From: Virgibacillus necropolis
GTDB lineage: Bacteria > Bacillota > Bacilli > Bacillales > Amphibacillaceae
Reading direction: 5' to 3'
DNA: 64,000 nucleotides
Assembly (NCBI RefSeq): GCF_002224365.1
Contig: NZ_CP022437.1
Coordinates: 3,286,001-3,350,000, forward strand
In this document: positions 17,734 through 26,848 of the stretch, in pieces
Layout of the letters: each line of letters begins with the position of its first letter
How positions within the stretch are numbered: the stretch's first letter is position 1
Made by a program: the position numbers and the translations under genes
Notes under the pieces: model-generated
Database searches by the model: none
Seen by the model: the letters and a program-made list of their open reading frames with translations, nothing else
What the model was told of the DNA's origin: nothing

Positions 17734-18093
17734 CTCACTTAGGGTACAAAATTTCAAGAAATGTTGGTGGTAATACCCAACATGCAAAATATCGATTAAA
17801 ACAGGTGCAAGATAGCGTCTAAAGTGACAGCAAAAACGATAGATAGGGCTATATTGGGCTATATTTAACTGAATGTAAGAAAGTGTATCTTTTCTTACAT
17901 TCATCTAATTAGCTTTTCTGGGATATTCTTTTCAGCTGGTATAATAATTGTAGATTCATACATTGAATGTACAATTATCAAAAACAAAGTGCAAACCATA
18001 ATAGACTATTACACCATCTTCACAATCAAGCTTGGTCTCTTTATAACCTTATAGTTTAACACTTCTCCACTCCCGAAATTTTCTATAAACTTT
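17734..18093. other. Degraded intergenic DNA with an inverted repeat
   Basis: No gene was supported. An inverted repeat GAATGTAAGAAA/TTTCTTACATTC lies at 17871-17902; its left arm also occurs near 12208 (CGAATGTAAGAAAAGG), beside the other mobile-element debris. A minus-strand frame of 98 codons here looks like random sequence. Confidence 0.35.
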
Positions 18094-18282
18094 TTATATA
18101 CTGTTTAAATCTAAAAAAATGTATTTGCTTACTAGCTCTTCGAAAGTTCCATAATCCTTTATAGCAAAACATAAGTCATAGCATTTTTTATGTGTAATTG
18201 TATTTAATATATCCAAAATAACATAATCATTGACTACCACAAGATTAGAACATTTAGGACAATATAACTGTTTGTTACTCAT
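18094..18282 (-). CDS. Small zinc-ribbon-like protein, unknown function
   Basis: A 62-residue protein starting MSNKQLYCPKCSNLVVVNDY, chosen because GGAGG sits seven bases before this ATG. CPKC near residues 8-11 and two later cysteines (Cys41, Cys45) in ITHKKCYDLC could hold one zinc ion. The remainder (GTFEELVSKYIF) is helical. It resembles small uncharacterised Bacillus proteins. No partner gene is obvious. Confidence 0.55.
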   Translation of the reverse strand: MSNKQLYCPKCSNLVVVNDYVILDILNTITHKKCYDLCFAIKDYGTFEELVSKYIFLDLNSI

Positions 18283-18368
18283 TAAAAACCTCCATGGGTA
18301 GCAATGTTGAAACCTTTTCAGCCTATCCAAATATTGATTTCGTTCATAAATGGAATTGTTGTCTTTGA

Positions 18369-18518
18369 TTACCTCCTATGACTTTCTTTCAAGTACTCGG
18401 TATATAGAGGCTTTGATTCGATTACAAAGGGATTGTTTCCTTCCGTTAACCCTTTGTTATCTCTGGACAGTTTTTCGAAGTACGTTAAATACGCATATAA
18501 CTTTTGATAGTCCCTCAT
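18369..18518 (-). pseudogene. DUF6508 protein, truncated copy 1
   Basis: Starting at an ATG behind GGAGGTGAT, it reads MRDYQKLYAYLTYFEKLSRD and then LYTEYLKESHRR before a stop, 49 residues in all. It matches the first 45 residues of the full DUF6508 gene at 43437-43787 almost exactly, but the frame is lost just after LYTEY. About 70 codons are missing, so it is likely non-functional. Confidence 0.65.
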
Positions 18519-18682
18519 TGGTATCACCTCCGTATTGGTTGTCATGGTTAATTTTTTCATACATTATATATAACTTTATATTACACTAATAAGACTGTCT
18601 TACCTATTATAATGGAAAAAGTTAAATTTTTTACCAATAAAATGAAACGTTAAAACGTCTACTATATGAAAGGGGGCGCAAA

Positions 18683-19189
18683 ATGAATGAAATGAGTTTC
18701 CAGCAATCAAATCGATCCAATAACTTAGAAGAATTTAAACAATTATACCGCGAACATAAGAAAGATGTGTTTGCGATGGCGCTATCCATACTTAGAGACT
18801 TTGAATTAGCTGAAGATGTGTTGCAGGAAGTGTATATCAAACTCTTCCAGTATAAAAAACAAAATGAGATTACAAATGTTAAAGCATGGCTTGTTTCCGT
18901 ATCCAGAAATACTGCACTGGATCTGTACCGAAAGAAAAAGCGGGAATTAACAGGGTTCGATGATGGTTATTTTGAACGGTTGGAATATCTTTCGGAAGAT
19001 CCACTGGACAAAATGGTGTTGGCAAAATACCTTGAGCTACTCGATAGCGGGGAAAGGCAGATTGTCATCTTAAAGGATATCTCAGGGATGAAGCACAAGG
19101 AAATCGCCAAAATTGTTGAAATGCCGCTTGGAACAGTCCTTTGGAAGTACCGTGTAGTTTTGAATAAACTTAGAAAAGCTTTGGAATAG
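18683..19189 (+). CDS. ECF-type RNA polymerase sigma factor
   Basis: A 168-residue sigma-70 family protein with only regions 2 and 4. Region 2 holds FAMALSILRDFELAEDVLQE and VKAWLVSVSRNTALDLYRKK; region 4 has the recognition helix around HKEIAKIVEMPLGTVLWKYR. GGGGGC precedes the ATG. It redirects RNA polymerase to a stress regulon. The next gene starts 11 bases after its stop and encodes a membrane-spanning DUF4179 protein, the usual cognate anti-sigma arrangement. The regulon cannot be inferred from this window. Confidence 0.9.
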   Translation: MNEMSFQQSNRSNNLEEFKQLYREHKKDVFAMALSILRDFELAEDVLQEVYIKLFQYKKQNEITNVKAWLVSVSRNTALDLYRKKKRELTGFDDGYFERLEYLSEDPLDKMVLAKYLELLDSGERQIVILKDISGMKHKEIAKIVEMPLGTVLWKYRVVLNKLRKALE

Positions 19190-19200
19190 GAGGAATTCTG

Positions 19201-20334
19201 ATGGATAAAGATAAAATTCGAAAGCATTTGGACGATGCTATAGAAAAGCAAGTGCCGGACGTTTGGGATGAAGTTGAGAATAGGATACATAAAGCAGAAG
19301 AATCAGGCTATCGTGAAAAGATTGTTAATCCTAATAATGTTAGTCCACTAAAGAAAAAGAAAATACTTTACAAGCGGTTATCATTAGCTGCAGCAGCGTG
19401 TTTGATCTGTATTATGACATTAACATTTACACCCGTTTTAGCGGCTATCCAAGAGGTATATGATAAAATATTTACGAGCGAGCGTATTGATGATGCTGGT
19501 GTGAGAAAGGCACTTCACGCGGGCCTTGGTCAATCTCTTGATCAAACCTATTATGATAAAGAGTATGATATAACCGTACATTTTAAGAGCGTTCTAACTG
19601 ATGCTAAAGAAACAAAGCTCTTATTAACCTATCAAAGTGATTCAACAAATTTAGAAAACTATTATATTGACCTTTTCGAAGGTGTTAGTTCGATACAATT
19701 GATTACGGAAGATGGACAAAGGCAGACACTGGATAATGTAGGTTGGGGCAGTGACTATTACAACAGTGAAGAAAATATAAAGGCAGAAGCACTATCTTTT
19801 GAGTCCATTAAAGAATATGAAGGACAGGAAATTCGGCTGGAAATTGAAGATCTAACTATATGGGATGAAGGTAAAGGAAGTGTACAAACAACCTGGCCAC
19901 TTGAGTTCACGCTTGATGAATCCGCTACTTCAGACAGGGAAACAGTAGAAGTAAATAAAGAATTTACTTTTAAGAATGAAACATACACTATTAAGCATGT
20001 CGAGTATTCAGGATTAGAAACAAGGGTTGTAGTTACTGGATCTGACATTAAACCCTACATTGGCCCAGATGGAAACAAGTATCATAAGCGAAGTAAATTG
20101 GAAAGACTATTTTATAATGCAAGGAAAAATGATAAAGAACTTGGCTATATCGTTGACGAAGGTAAATCTGGTGTATTTTTGGAATCAGCTGGCGAGAGAG
20201 TTGTTCCTGTTTTTAGTAAAGGTGAAGTAGAGAGTTCCCTTAATGAGTATATTATGTTTTTCGCACCAGTTAAGGATCGCGAAGATACCATTCTTGAAGT
20301 TGGGGATGATAGTAGGATTCCGTTGACTGAGTAA
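19201..20334 (+). CDS. DUF4179 membrane protein, probable anti-sigma factor
   Basis: A 377-residue protein with a short cytoplasmic N-terminus (about 58 residues, HLDDAIEKQVPDVWDEVENR), one transmembrane helix at roughly 60-82 (LAAAACLICIMTLTFTPVLA) and a large outside domain of about 290 residues. DUF4179 proteins sit directly after ECF sigma genes and are thought to hold the sigma factor at the membrane until an external signal arrives. The GGAGG site and short gap show coupling to the sigma gene. No zinc-binding HXXXCXXC motif is seen in the N-terminus. Confidence 0.82.
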   Translation: MDKDKIRKHLDDAIEKQVPDVWDEVENRIHKAEESGYREKIVNPNNVSPLKKKKILYKRLSLAAAACLICIMTLTFTPVLAAIQEVYDKIFTSERIDDAGVRKALHAGLGQSLDQTYYDKEYDITVHFKSVLTDAKETKLLLTYQSDSTNLENYYIDLFEGVSSIQLITEDGQRQTLDNVGWGSDYYNSEENIKAEALSFESIKEYEGQEIRLEIEDLTIWDEGKGSVQTTWPLEFTLDESATSDRETVEVNKEFTFKNETYTIKHVEYSGLETRVVVTGSDIKPYIGPDGNKYHKRSKLERLFYNARKNDKELGYIVDEGKSGVFLESAGERVVPVFSKGEVESSLNEYIMFFAPVKDREDTILEVGDDSRIPLTE

Positions 20335-20458
20335 GGACAGGAATGAACCATAACTTTGATTTGACAGAATGGTTACAATCAGACTTGCAAAAGAGATCCT
20401 CAAGAAGATTGCTTGAAAATCTGTCATATCGCATTACCCCTTTCTACGTAAAAGGGGT

Positions 20459-20668
20459 GATGCTTTAACAGGTTTACCTAATCGATATAATCTAATAAAT
20501 GAACTACAAAATTCAATAACACGTTGTAAACAAAGTAACAACGACCTTGCTGTGATGTTTATGGATTTAGATCGATTCAATTATGTAAATGATTCAAAAG
20601 GACACCTTGCAGGGGATGATTTACTCAAACAAGATGGCAAAAGGTTAATTAAAAGTGTCCGAAACTAA
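20459..20668 (+). pseudogene. GGDEF diguanylate cyclase fragment
   Basis: An open stretch without start codon reads DALTGLPNRYNLINELQNSI, then FMDLDRFNYVNDSKGHLAGD and DLLKQDGKRL, ending at TAA. These are the first 65 or so residues of a GGDEF domain (metal-binding Asp and the GH...GD segment), but the signature GG(D/E)EF loop and everything after it are missing. The hairpin GCATTACCCCTTT/AAAGGGGTGATGC lies at the left edge. It cannot make cyclic di-GMP. Confidence 0.8.
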
Positions 20669-20911
20669 TTTTAGGATGTCATTTTACACGCTTGATCTGC
20701 TTCATCAATCATTAAAATTGAGGACTCTGATTCATGATCAAAGTGTCAAATTTGGATACTATAGATTCACACAATGGATTTATGTTGAAAGTCAATATGC
20801 TGATAAAAAACGCTACTTCAACTTTTATAATTTATCACTTACCCTCTATCACTTTTCACCAAAGACCTTTATAATAAGTAAGCGAAACTTATCAAAGAAA
20901 AGGTGTTTTAT

Positions 20912-22468
20912 ATGAGCTTACTAACAGTTAAAGATTTGACCCATGGCTTCGGTGATCGGGCTATTTTTGAAGACGTTTCTTTTCGTTTATTAAAGGGTGA
21001 ACATATTGGGCTTATTGGTGCTAACGGTGAAGGTAAGTCCTCTTTCATGAATATTATTACGGGTAAATTAGGGCCTGATGCGGGAACGATAATGTGGTCT
21101 AAAAACGCACGAATCGGTTACTTAGACCAACATGCCGATCTAATGCAGGGCATGACAATGCGCGACGTACTCCGGACGGCTTTCAAATATCTATTTGATA
21201 TAGAAACAGAAATGAACGTACTTTTTGCGAAAATGGGAGAAGTCGAGCCTGAGGAACTTGAAGTATTACTTGAAGAAACTGGTCGGCTTCAAGATGCCTT
21301 AACAAACAATGACTTTTACACCATCGATGCTAAGGTTGACGAAGTAGCCAATGGACTTGGTCTGGACGAAATTGGTTTAGAGCGTGATGTTCATGATTTG
21401 AGTGGTGGCCAACGCACGAAAGTCCTGCTTGCCAAACTACTTTTAGAGAAACCCGATATTTTGCTGCTCGATGAACCAACCAACTACCTTGATGTCGAGC
21501 ATATCGAATGGTTAAAAAAATATTTACTAGATTACGAAAATGCATTCATTCTTATCTCACATGACATACCGTTTTTAAATAGCGTCGTAAATTTGATCTA
21601 TCATATGGAGAACCAAGAGCTCACCCGTTACCCAGGGGATCATAATGAATTTCTTCGTGTTTATGATATGAAAAAACAACAACTTGAATCCGCTTTTAAG
21701 AAGCAACAAAAAGAAATCGCTAGTTTGAAAACCTTCGTTGCAAAAAATAAAGCGAATGCGGCAACGAGTAAAATGGCGACGTCACGTCAAAAGAAGCTTG
21801 ATAAGATGGATGTCATCGAATTAGATTCAGAAAAACCAAAACCAACATTTCGTTTCAACGAAGCACGGACAGCTGGAAGGTATTTGTTCGAGACAAACGA
21901 ACTCGTCATTGGATATGAAGAGCCACTATCAAGAAAACTTAATTTAGTCATGGAACGTGGCCAAAAGCTTGCATTATCAGGGGCGAATGGAATTGGAAAA
22001 ACCACCCTTTTACGAAGTATTCTCGGAGAAATTAAGCCGGTTTCCGGTTCTGTCATGCTAGGTGAGCATCTTCATATCGGTTACTTTGAACAAGAACTAA
22101 AAGAAACAACCAACAGAACATGTATTGAAGAAATGTGGGATGAATTCCCTCACCTCACACAGCAGGAGGTTCGACGTTCCTTAGCCAAATGTGGACTCAC
22201 CAAAAAGCATATTGAAAGCAAGGTTCACATATTGAGCGGAGGCGAGAAAGCAAAAGTTCGCCTTTGTAAATTGTTAAACAAAGAGACCAATCTACTCATA
22301 CTCGATGAGCCAACCAACCACTTAGACGTTGACGCAAAAGCAGAACTCAAACTTGCGTTGAAAGATTATAATGGCAGTGTACTACTAATCTCACACGAGC
22401 CAGATTTTTATCAAGACATCGTCACAGACGTTTGGAACTGTGAGGATTGGACAACTAAAGTATTTTAA
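20912..22468 (+). CDS. ABC-F family ATPase (ribosome-associated type)
   Basis: A 518-residue protein of two ABC ATPase domains without membrane segments. Domain 1 has Walker A GANGEGKS (36-43), signature LSGGQ and LLLDEPTNYLD; domain 2 has GANGIGKTT, LSGGEKAKVR and LILDEPTNHLD. A basic linker (about 240-290, AFKKQQKEIASLKTFVAKNK) is the P-site interaction motif region. Such proteins bind the ribosomal E-site to aid translation or protect against antibiotics. The ATG with an AAAAGGTG site, three codons inside the longest frame, is taken as the start. No upstream attenuator peptide was recognised. I cannot tell housekeeping from resistance function. Confidence 0.88.
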   Translation: MSLLTVKDLTHGFGDRAIFEDVSFRLLKGEHIGLIGANGEGKSSFMNIITGKLGPDAGTIMWSKNARIGYLDQHADLMQGMTMRDVLRTAFKYLFDIETEMNVLFAKMGEVEPEELEVLLEETGRLQDALTNNDFYTIDAKVDEVANGLGLDEIGLERDVHDLSGGQRTKVLLAKLLLEKPDILLLDEPTNYLDVEHIEWLKKYLLDYENAFILISHDIPFLNSVVNLIYHMENQELTRYPGDHNEFLRVYDMKKQQLESAFKKQQKEIASLKTFVAKNKANAATSKMATSRQKKLDKMDVIELDSEKPKPTFRFNEARTAGRYLFETNELVIGYEEPLSRKLNLVMERGQKLALSGANGIGKTTLLRSILGEIKPVSGSVMLGEHLHIGYFEQELKETTNRTCIEEMWDEFPHLTQQEVRRSLAKCGLTKKHIESKVHILSGGEKAKVRLCKLLNKETNLLILDEPTNHLDVDAKAELKLALKDYNGSVLLISHEPDFYQDIVTDVWNCEDWTTKVF

Positions 22469-22517
22469 CAAAAAGAGAAGGACTGCCCGTTAACTTGGGA
22501 AAGTCCTTCTCTTTTTG
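22469..22517 (+). terminator. Intrinsic terminator of the ABC-F gene
   Basis: Perfect 16-base arms CAAAAAGAGAAGGACT/AGTCCTTCTCTTTTTG begin directly after the stop codon. It can also end transcripts of the iron operon arriving on the other strand. Confidence 0.88.
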
Positions 22518-22574
22518 TATGATTAAAAGTAGCCTTACTATCCAAGCTTTCTAGCATGAATCTGGAAAAAAGCA

Positions 22575-23429
22575 TTATCGAGTAAAAGCAGATACCGGAA
22601 GATTGTCACGATTTAAGGATTCCACGCCACCATTAACATGATGTCTTCCTATTGGTACCACAAAAGGAGAGCCTGAAATGGGATCTTTTATCACAGTGGA
22701 TCGAAGTCCAAAAATACCTTTAATCAATGTACTTGTAATAACCGATGATGGATCGCCCTCTGCCACAAGCTTTCCTTGATGAAGAGCAAAAATATTGTCT
22801 GCATATCTCGCGGACAAATTGATATCATGAAGCACCATTACAATCGTTGTTCCGTATTTTCGGTTAAGGTCTGTGAGTAGGTCCAGAATTTCGACTTGAT
22901 AGGTGATATCCAAAAAGGTTGTTGGTTCGTCGAGAAATAAAATATCGGTTTGTTGAGCCAGAGCCATAGCAATCCAAACACGCTGCCTCTGACCACCTGA
23001 AAGCTCGTCAATGTGATGATTGGCAAGCTCAGTAATATTCATAATTTCCATAGCTTCAGCAACAGCTTCATAATCCTTTTTTGTCCATCCGCTAAATAGC
23101 GATTGGTGTGGAAATCTTCCTCTTCCAACTAAGTCAGCGACAGATATTCCTTCCGGGACAATAGGAGATTGTGGAAGAAGTCCTAAAGTGCGAGCCAATT
23201 GTTTTGAAGGAATTTTGCTAAGCGGCTTATCATCAAGGGTGATTTTTCCAGATATAGGTTTGATAAGCCTTGCCAGTGTTTTAAGAAGCGTAGACTTTCC
23301 GCAGGCGTTTGCCCCAATAATAACGCTTATTTTATTACTGGGGATACTAAGGCTTATTCCTTGGATAACCGCTTTATTATCATAGCCTGCTACCGTTTGT
23401 TCGGCTTGAAAAACATGTGTCGGTTTCAT
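22575..23429 (-). CDS. Iron-siderophore ABC transporter, ATP-binding protein
   Basis: A 284-residue ABC ATPase of the FecE/FhuC/YusV type that powers iron-siderophore import. Walker A GANACGKST, Q-loop LGLLPQSP, signature LSGGQRQR, Walker B ILFLDEPT and the switch His in MVLHDINLS are all present. Its start codon shares a base with the stop of the upstream permease gene, so the four-gene operon is tightly coupled. It is the last gene of the operon. Confidence 0.92.
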   Translation of the reverse strand: MKPTHVFQAEQTVAGYDNKAVIQGISLSIPSNKISVIIGANACGKSTLLKTLARLIKPISGKITLDDKPLSKIPSKQLARTLGLLPQSPIVPEGISVADLVGRGRFPHQSLFSGWTKKDYEAVAEAMEIMNITELANHHIDELSGGQRQRVWIAMALAQQTDILFLDEPTTFLDITYQVEILDLLTDLNRKYGTTIVMVLHDINLSARYADNIFALHQGKLVAEGDPSSVITSTLIKGIFGLRSTVIKDPISGSPFVVPIGRHHVNGGVESLNRDNLPVSAFTR

Positions 23430-24460
23430 TATAAATCTCCCTTTCGATTCATTCGAATTAGCAAGTAGATCAGATATGGTGCTCCAAGTATGCCAGTTAC
23501 GATGCCAACAGGATATCTAACCTCAAAAGCAAATTGACCGATTAGATCTGACATCAAAACCAAATTCACGCCAACAAGACCCGCTGGAATTACGCTTGAA
23601 AGGCCAACTCCGACTAGTCTTTTCGCGATTGGTCCTGAAAGAAAAGCAACAAAGGCGATTGGACCCGTAGTAGCTGTAGCCAGAGCAATCATGCAGACGG
23701 AACTTAAAATAAGTGCAATTCTTGTCTTGCCCGTGTTGATCCCGAGAGAAGTGGCCGAATGTTCTCCTAGCTCCAATATACCTAGATGTTTTCTTAGCAC
23801 TATAACGATAGGAGCAAAGATCAAAACCGTTATAACAAGAGGCGGAAGCTCGTGCATTTGAGAGCCATTGAGACTGCCACTGAGCCATCTGATTGCTGCT
23901 GGGAGATCTTGTTGTGCACCAACCAGTAGAAGGTACGATACCACGGCGTTAAGCATGGCCTGTATACCTATTCCAATAAGGATTATACGACCGACTGAAA
24001 AGGAACTCCCTCTGGATAATATATAAATTAATGTGACTGTAGCAAGGCCAGCAATCACCGAAGCAATGGAAATAACTGCATTGCTTGTATGTAGGACGAT
24101 TATGCAAAAAACAGCCGCTACGCTCGAGCCGGAGGTAATACCGATTATATCCGGGCTAGCAAGGGGGTTACGCAACATTGTCTGGAAGGTGTTTCCAGCA
24201 AGACCGAAAGCAAATCCCGCAAAAAGACCTGCCAGCATTCTTGGTAGTCGAATGGTATTAACCGCAAAAGACACACCTTCGACCTGCTCTCCCAAAAGCA
24301 CTCGAATTACATCTTCAACAGAATAAATCGTGTTCCCCATTAAAAGCATTGCACTGCACAAAATGATTGAAAGTGTCGCAAGTAAGCTGGTTACAAGTAT
24401 CCATCGGCGGTGTCTTTGACGTCTGCCTGCCATAATAAATTCAACAGATTTATTTTTCAT
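23429..24460 (-). CDS. Iron-siderophore ABC transporter, permease 2
   Basis: A 343-residue FecCD/BtuC-family permease with about nine or ten hydrophobic helices. Family marks include RLPRMLAGLFAGFAFGLAG, NPLASPDIIGITSGSS, the cytoplasmic coupling helix region ELGEHSATSLGI and GPIAFVAFLSGPIAKRLVG. Its start overlaps the stop of permease 1 by four bases (ATGA). Two different permease chains form the channel for a ferric siderophore. Confidence 0.92.
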   Translation of the reverse strand: MKNKSVEFIMAGRRQRHRRWILVTSLLATLSIILCSAMLLMGNTIYSVEDVIRVLLGEQVEGVSFAVNTIRLPRMLAGLFAGFAFGLAGNTFQTMLRNPLASPDIIGITSGSSVAAVFCIIVLHTSNAVISIASVIAGLATVTLIYILSRGSSFSVGRIILIGIGIQAMLNAVVSYLLLVGAQQDLPAAIRWLSGSLNGSQMHELPPLVITVLIFAPIVIVLRKHLGILELGEHSATSLGINTGKTRIALILSSVCMIALATATTGPIAFVAFLSGPIAKRLVGVGLSSVIPAGLVGVNLVLMSDLIGQFAFEVRYPVGIVTGILGAPYLIYLLIRMNRKGDL

Positions 24461-25497
24461 AATGAACGCACTTTCATTCTCATAGCCAGTATTATTAGTA
24501 ACGGAGCTCCTATAAATGCTGTGACTACACCGACTTCAAGTTCACCAGGGTTGCCTATGAGCCTTCCAATTACATCTGACACAGTTAAAATAATTGCTCC
24601 TGAAATTGCTGATAAGGGTATAACAAAACGCAGGTCGGGGCCAAGCATAAGCCGTATCGTATGAGCTGATAAAAGCCCGATAAAACCTATAGGTCCAGCC
24701 AGGGCAGTAGCTGCGCCGCACAAAAGAACAGCCGCAAAAGCCGCAACAAGTCTCAGTACTCCTGTTCGAACGCCCAGTCCACTCGCCATTTCGTCTCCCA
24801 GTGCCAGCGCATTTAGCGCAGGAGCAGAAATAATAGCAATCAGTATTCCAATTGTCAGAAATGGGGCGAAAGTAGCAATAGAGTTCCAGGTTGCTGAGCC
24901 AACGCTTCCCACTTGCCAAAACCTAAATTGATCCATGACATAAGTGCGAGAAATCATTATGGCCGTAATCAGAGAAGAAAGGGCCGCGCTTGTGGCGGCT
25001 CCCGCCAGAATAAGTTTAAGGGGCGTGGCGCCACCACGCCCCATAGATCCGATTCCGAATACGAAAACTGCAGTAATCGCAGCCCCAGCTAAAGCTAGCC
25101 ATATATATTGATTTGCAGTACTTATGTTCAAGAACGCAATTCCACATACAACGAACAAGGATGCGCCTGTGTTCACTCCCAGTATACTTGGATCTGCAAT
25201 CGGGTTGCGAGTGACCGCTTGCATAAGTGCTCCGGAAACGCCAAGTGCAGCACCGCAAAATAAACCGAATATGGTTCGGGAAATTCTCTTGCGAACCACG
25301 TTTGCCCCGAAGGAATCTACACCTGGGTGAAATAAGCCATCTATCAGTTCATTAAGTCTCACCGGTCGAGAGCCAAAGACCAAGGATACGAAAACACATA
25401 TGACCAGTAAGACCAAACAAACCACCAGTACCGCCGTTATATTTCTCGGTTTATGTAAGTTTAACTGGTTGTTTTTTGAATCTAGTGAACTATTCAT
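24457..25497 (-). CDS. Iron-siderophore ABC transporter, permease 1
   Basis: A 346-residue FecCD-family permease, paralogous to its neighbour. It shows RKRISRTIFGLFCGAALGVS, NPIADPSILGVNTGAS, LALGDEMASGLGVRTG and GPIGFIGLLSAHTIRLMLG. Its start overlaps the end of the binding-protein gene by eight bases. About ten helices span the membrane. Confidence 0.92.
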   Translation of the reverse strand: MNSSLDSKNNQLNLHKPRNITAVLVVCLVLLVICVFVSLVFGSRPVRLNELIDGLFHPGVDSFGANVVRKRISRTIFGLFCGAALGVSGALMQAVTRNPIADPSILGVNTGASLFVVCGIAFLNISTANQYIWLALAGAAITAVFVFGIGSMGRGGATPLKLILAGAATSAALSSLITAIMISRTYVMDQFRFWQVGSVGSATWNSIATFAPFLTIGILIAIISAPALNALALGDEMASGLGVRTGVLRLVAAFAAVLLCGAATALAGPIGFIGLLSAHTIRLMLGPDLRFVIPLSAISGAIILTVSDVIGRLIGNPGELEVGVVTAFIGAPLLIILAMRMKVRSL

Positions 25498-26581
25498 CTA
25501 ACTTTTCAATAGCTCCTCCAATTAACTCCAGGTACTCATCAATGGTATAAGCTATAGAGAGCGGATTAGGGTTTCCAGCTGCCGCCAAAGGTGTACCGTT
25601 ACCAATAAACACAACAGAGCCTCGTTGGATTGCTGGAATTTTGCCAAGCAGGGGATCTGCTTTAACTGCCTCATATAAACTTTCATCACCATACCCAATT
25701 AGTATATCAGCATCGTTAAGTATGTCAGCATTCTCAGCACTTAATGTCATTGAATAGCTAGTGGAATCCGTAATCTCTTTCGTAACACTTTCAGGATACT
25801 CCATTCCTAGCTCCATCAGAAATGCACCGCGAGGGTCTACAGGAGTATAAACATGTATTTCAGACATATCTTTAGCTGAGAAGTTGGCCCAAACAACCTT
25901 TTTTCCCTGCATCTCAGGATATTCACTTGCTTTTTCCTTAATCAGATTCTCGGTATCCTTAATTAGTTGTTCTCCCTCAGCCTTCATGCCCATACCTGTT
26001 GCATTTAAAATAACTTGCTCACGCCATGTGGTTATCCAAGGACTGGTCTGATAGGCCACAACAGGAGCGATTTCACTAAGAATATCATAGTCTTCTTGTG
26101 TGATACCGGAGTAAGCTGCAAGAATTACATCTGGGTTTGTATCTGAAATCGCCTCAAAATCAAGGCCGTCTGTATCTTGAAAAATATTTGGATCGTCTAC
26201 GCCAAGTTCCTTGAGCTTTTCAGCTGTCCAAGGCAACATTCCGCTGTCATCCTGAACGCCGTAATTCGCTGCCGAGAAGCCCACAGGCACAACTCCGAGA
26301 GCGAGAGCAACATCGTGATTTGCCCATTGAATGGTGGCAACTCGTTCAGGTTTGCTTTCAATTACTGATTCGCCAAAAGCATGCTCGATTACAATCGGAT
26401 ATTTGGAGCTCTTTTCTTTGGAAGAAGATGATCCTGTATCAGTCTTTTCCGTATTTGATGATGCCTTCTCATCCGCAGTTGAATTGGATTCCTGAGCCGA
26501 GCAACCAAATAATAATATTATGCTCATAGACAAAATAAATAAAGCCGTTAATGAAATTCTTCGTTTTGCATTCATTTGCAT
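25490..26581 (-). CDS. Iron-siderophore substrate-binding lipoprotein
   Basis: A 363-residue exported lipoprotein of the FepB/FecB (TroA-fold) class. The signal peptide ends in the lipobox LLFGC (Cys27 from the chosen start), then a Ser/Thr/Glu-rich linker and a mature domain with ERVATIQWANHDVALALGVV and DVILAAYSGITQEDYDILSE. The ATG chosen has AAAGG six bases upstream; the ATG two codons earlier touches that site. First gene of the operon, 120 bases downstream of a Fur box, so iron limitation should induce it. The sequence fits hydroxamate or carboxylate siderophore binders, but the ligand is not certain. Confidence 0.9.
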   Translation of the reverse strand: MQMNAKRRISLTALFILSMSIILLFGCSAQESNSTADEKASSNTEKTDTGSSSSKEKSSKYPIVIEHAFGESVIESKPERVATIQWANHDVALALGVVPVGFSAANYGVQDDSGMLPWTAEKLKELGVDDPNIFQDTDGLDFEAISDTNPDVILAAYSGITQEDYDILSEIAPVVAYQTSPWITTWREQVILNATGMGMKAEGEQLIKDTENLIKEKASEYPEMQGKKVVWANFSAKDMSEIHVYTPVDPRGAFLMELGMEYPESVTKEITDSTSYSMTLSAENADILNDADILIGYGDESLYEAVKADPLLGKIPAIQRGSVVFIGNGTPLAAAGNPNPLSIAYTIDEYLELIGGAIEKLDE

Positions 26582-26701
26582 TTCCATCCTTTTTATAAAT
26601 AGTAATTTTTGTATTGCTGACTAACTGCCTTTGATGATATTCAGCTTCCCGGTGAATATGTTGAGTTGTTTCACAGGATCTATTACCATCTTCTTTTTAA
26701 A

Positions 26702-26716
26702 TGATAACGATTATCA
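26702..26716 (-). promoter_or_regulatory. Fur box of the iron-siderophore operon
   Basis: TGATAACGATTATCA matches the 7-1-7 Fur consensus TGATAATNATTATCA at all but one defined position, in a palindromic setting (AATGATAACGATTATCATT). It lies 120 bases before the binding-protein gene. Confidence 0.9.
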
Positions 26717-26848
26717 TTCTTAATAATAGATCCACATTCCCAGGTTGTCAATGAAATTTAATGGAGTTAATTGTGATGTACGGTTTTTTATTATTTTACC
26801 TGTACAAATAATTCTCAGGTATTTCAGTGGACTGATGGTTTTATACCA

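Noticed and set aside
17608-17904. 98-codon minus-strand frame
   Set aside because: Runs through a terminator hairpin and has no recognisable protein features.
18640-18682. ECF-type autoregulatory promoter before the sigma gene (TGAAAC ... CGTC)
   Set aside because: The -35-like TGAAAC and CGTC are only seven bases apart instead of about 16, so they cannot act as a pair.
20655-20915. 86-codon plus-strand frame between the GGDEF fragment and the ABC-F gene
   Set aside because: No binding site and no recognisable family; it merely fills the gap.
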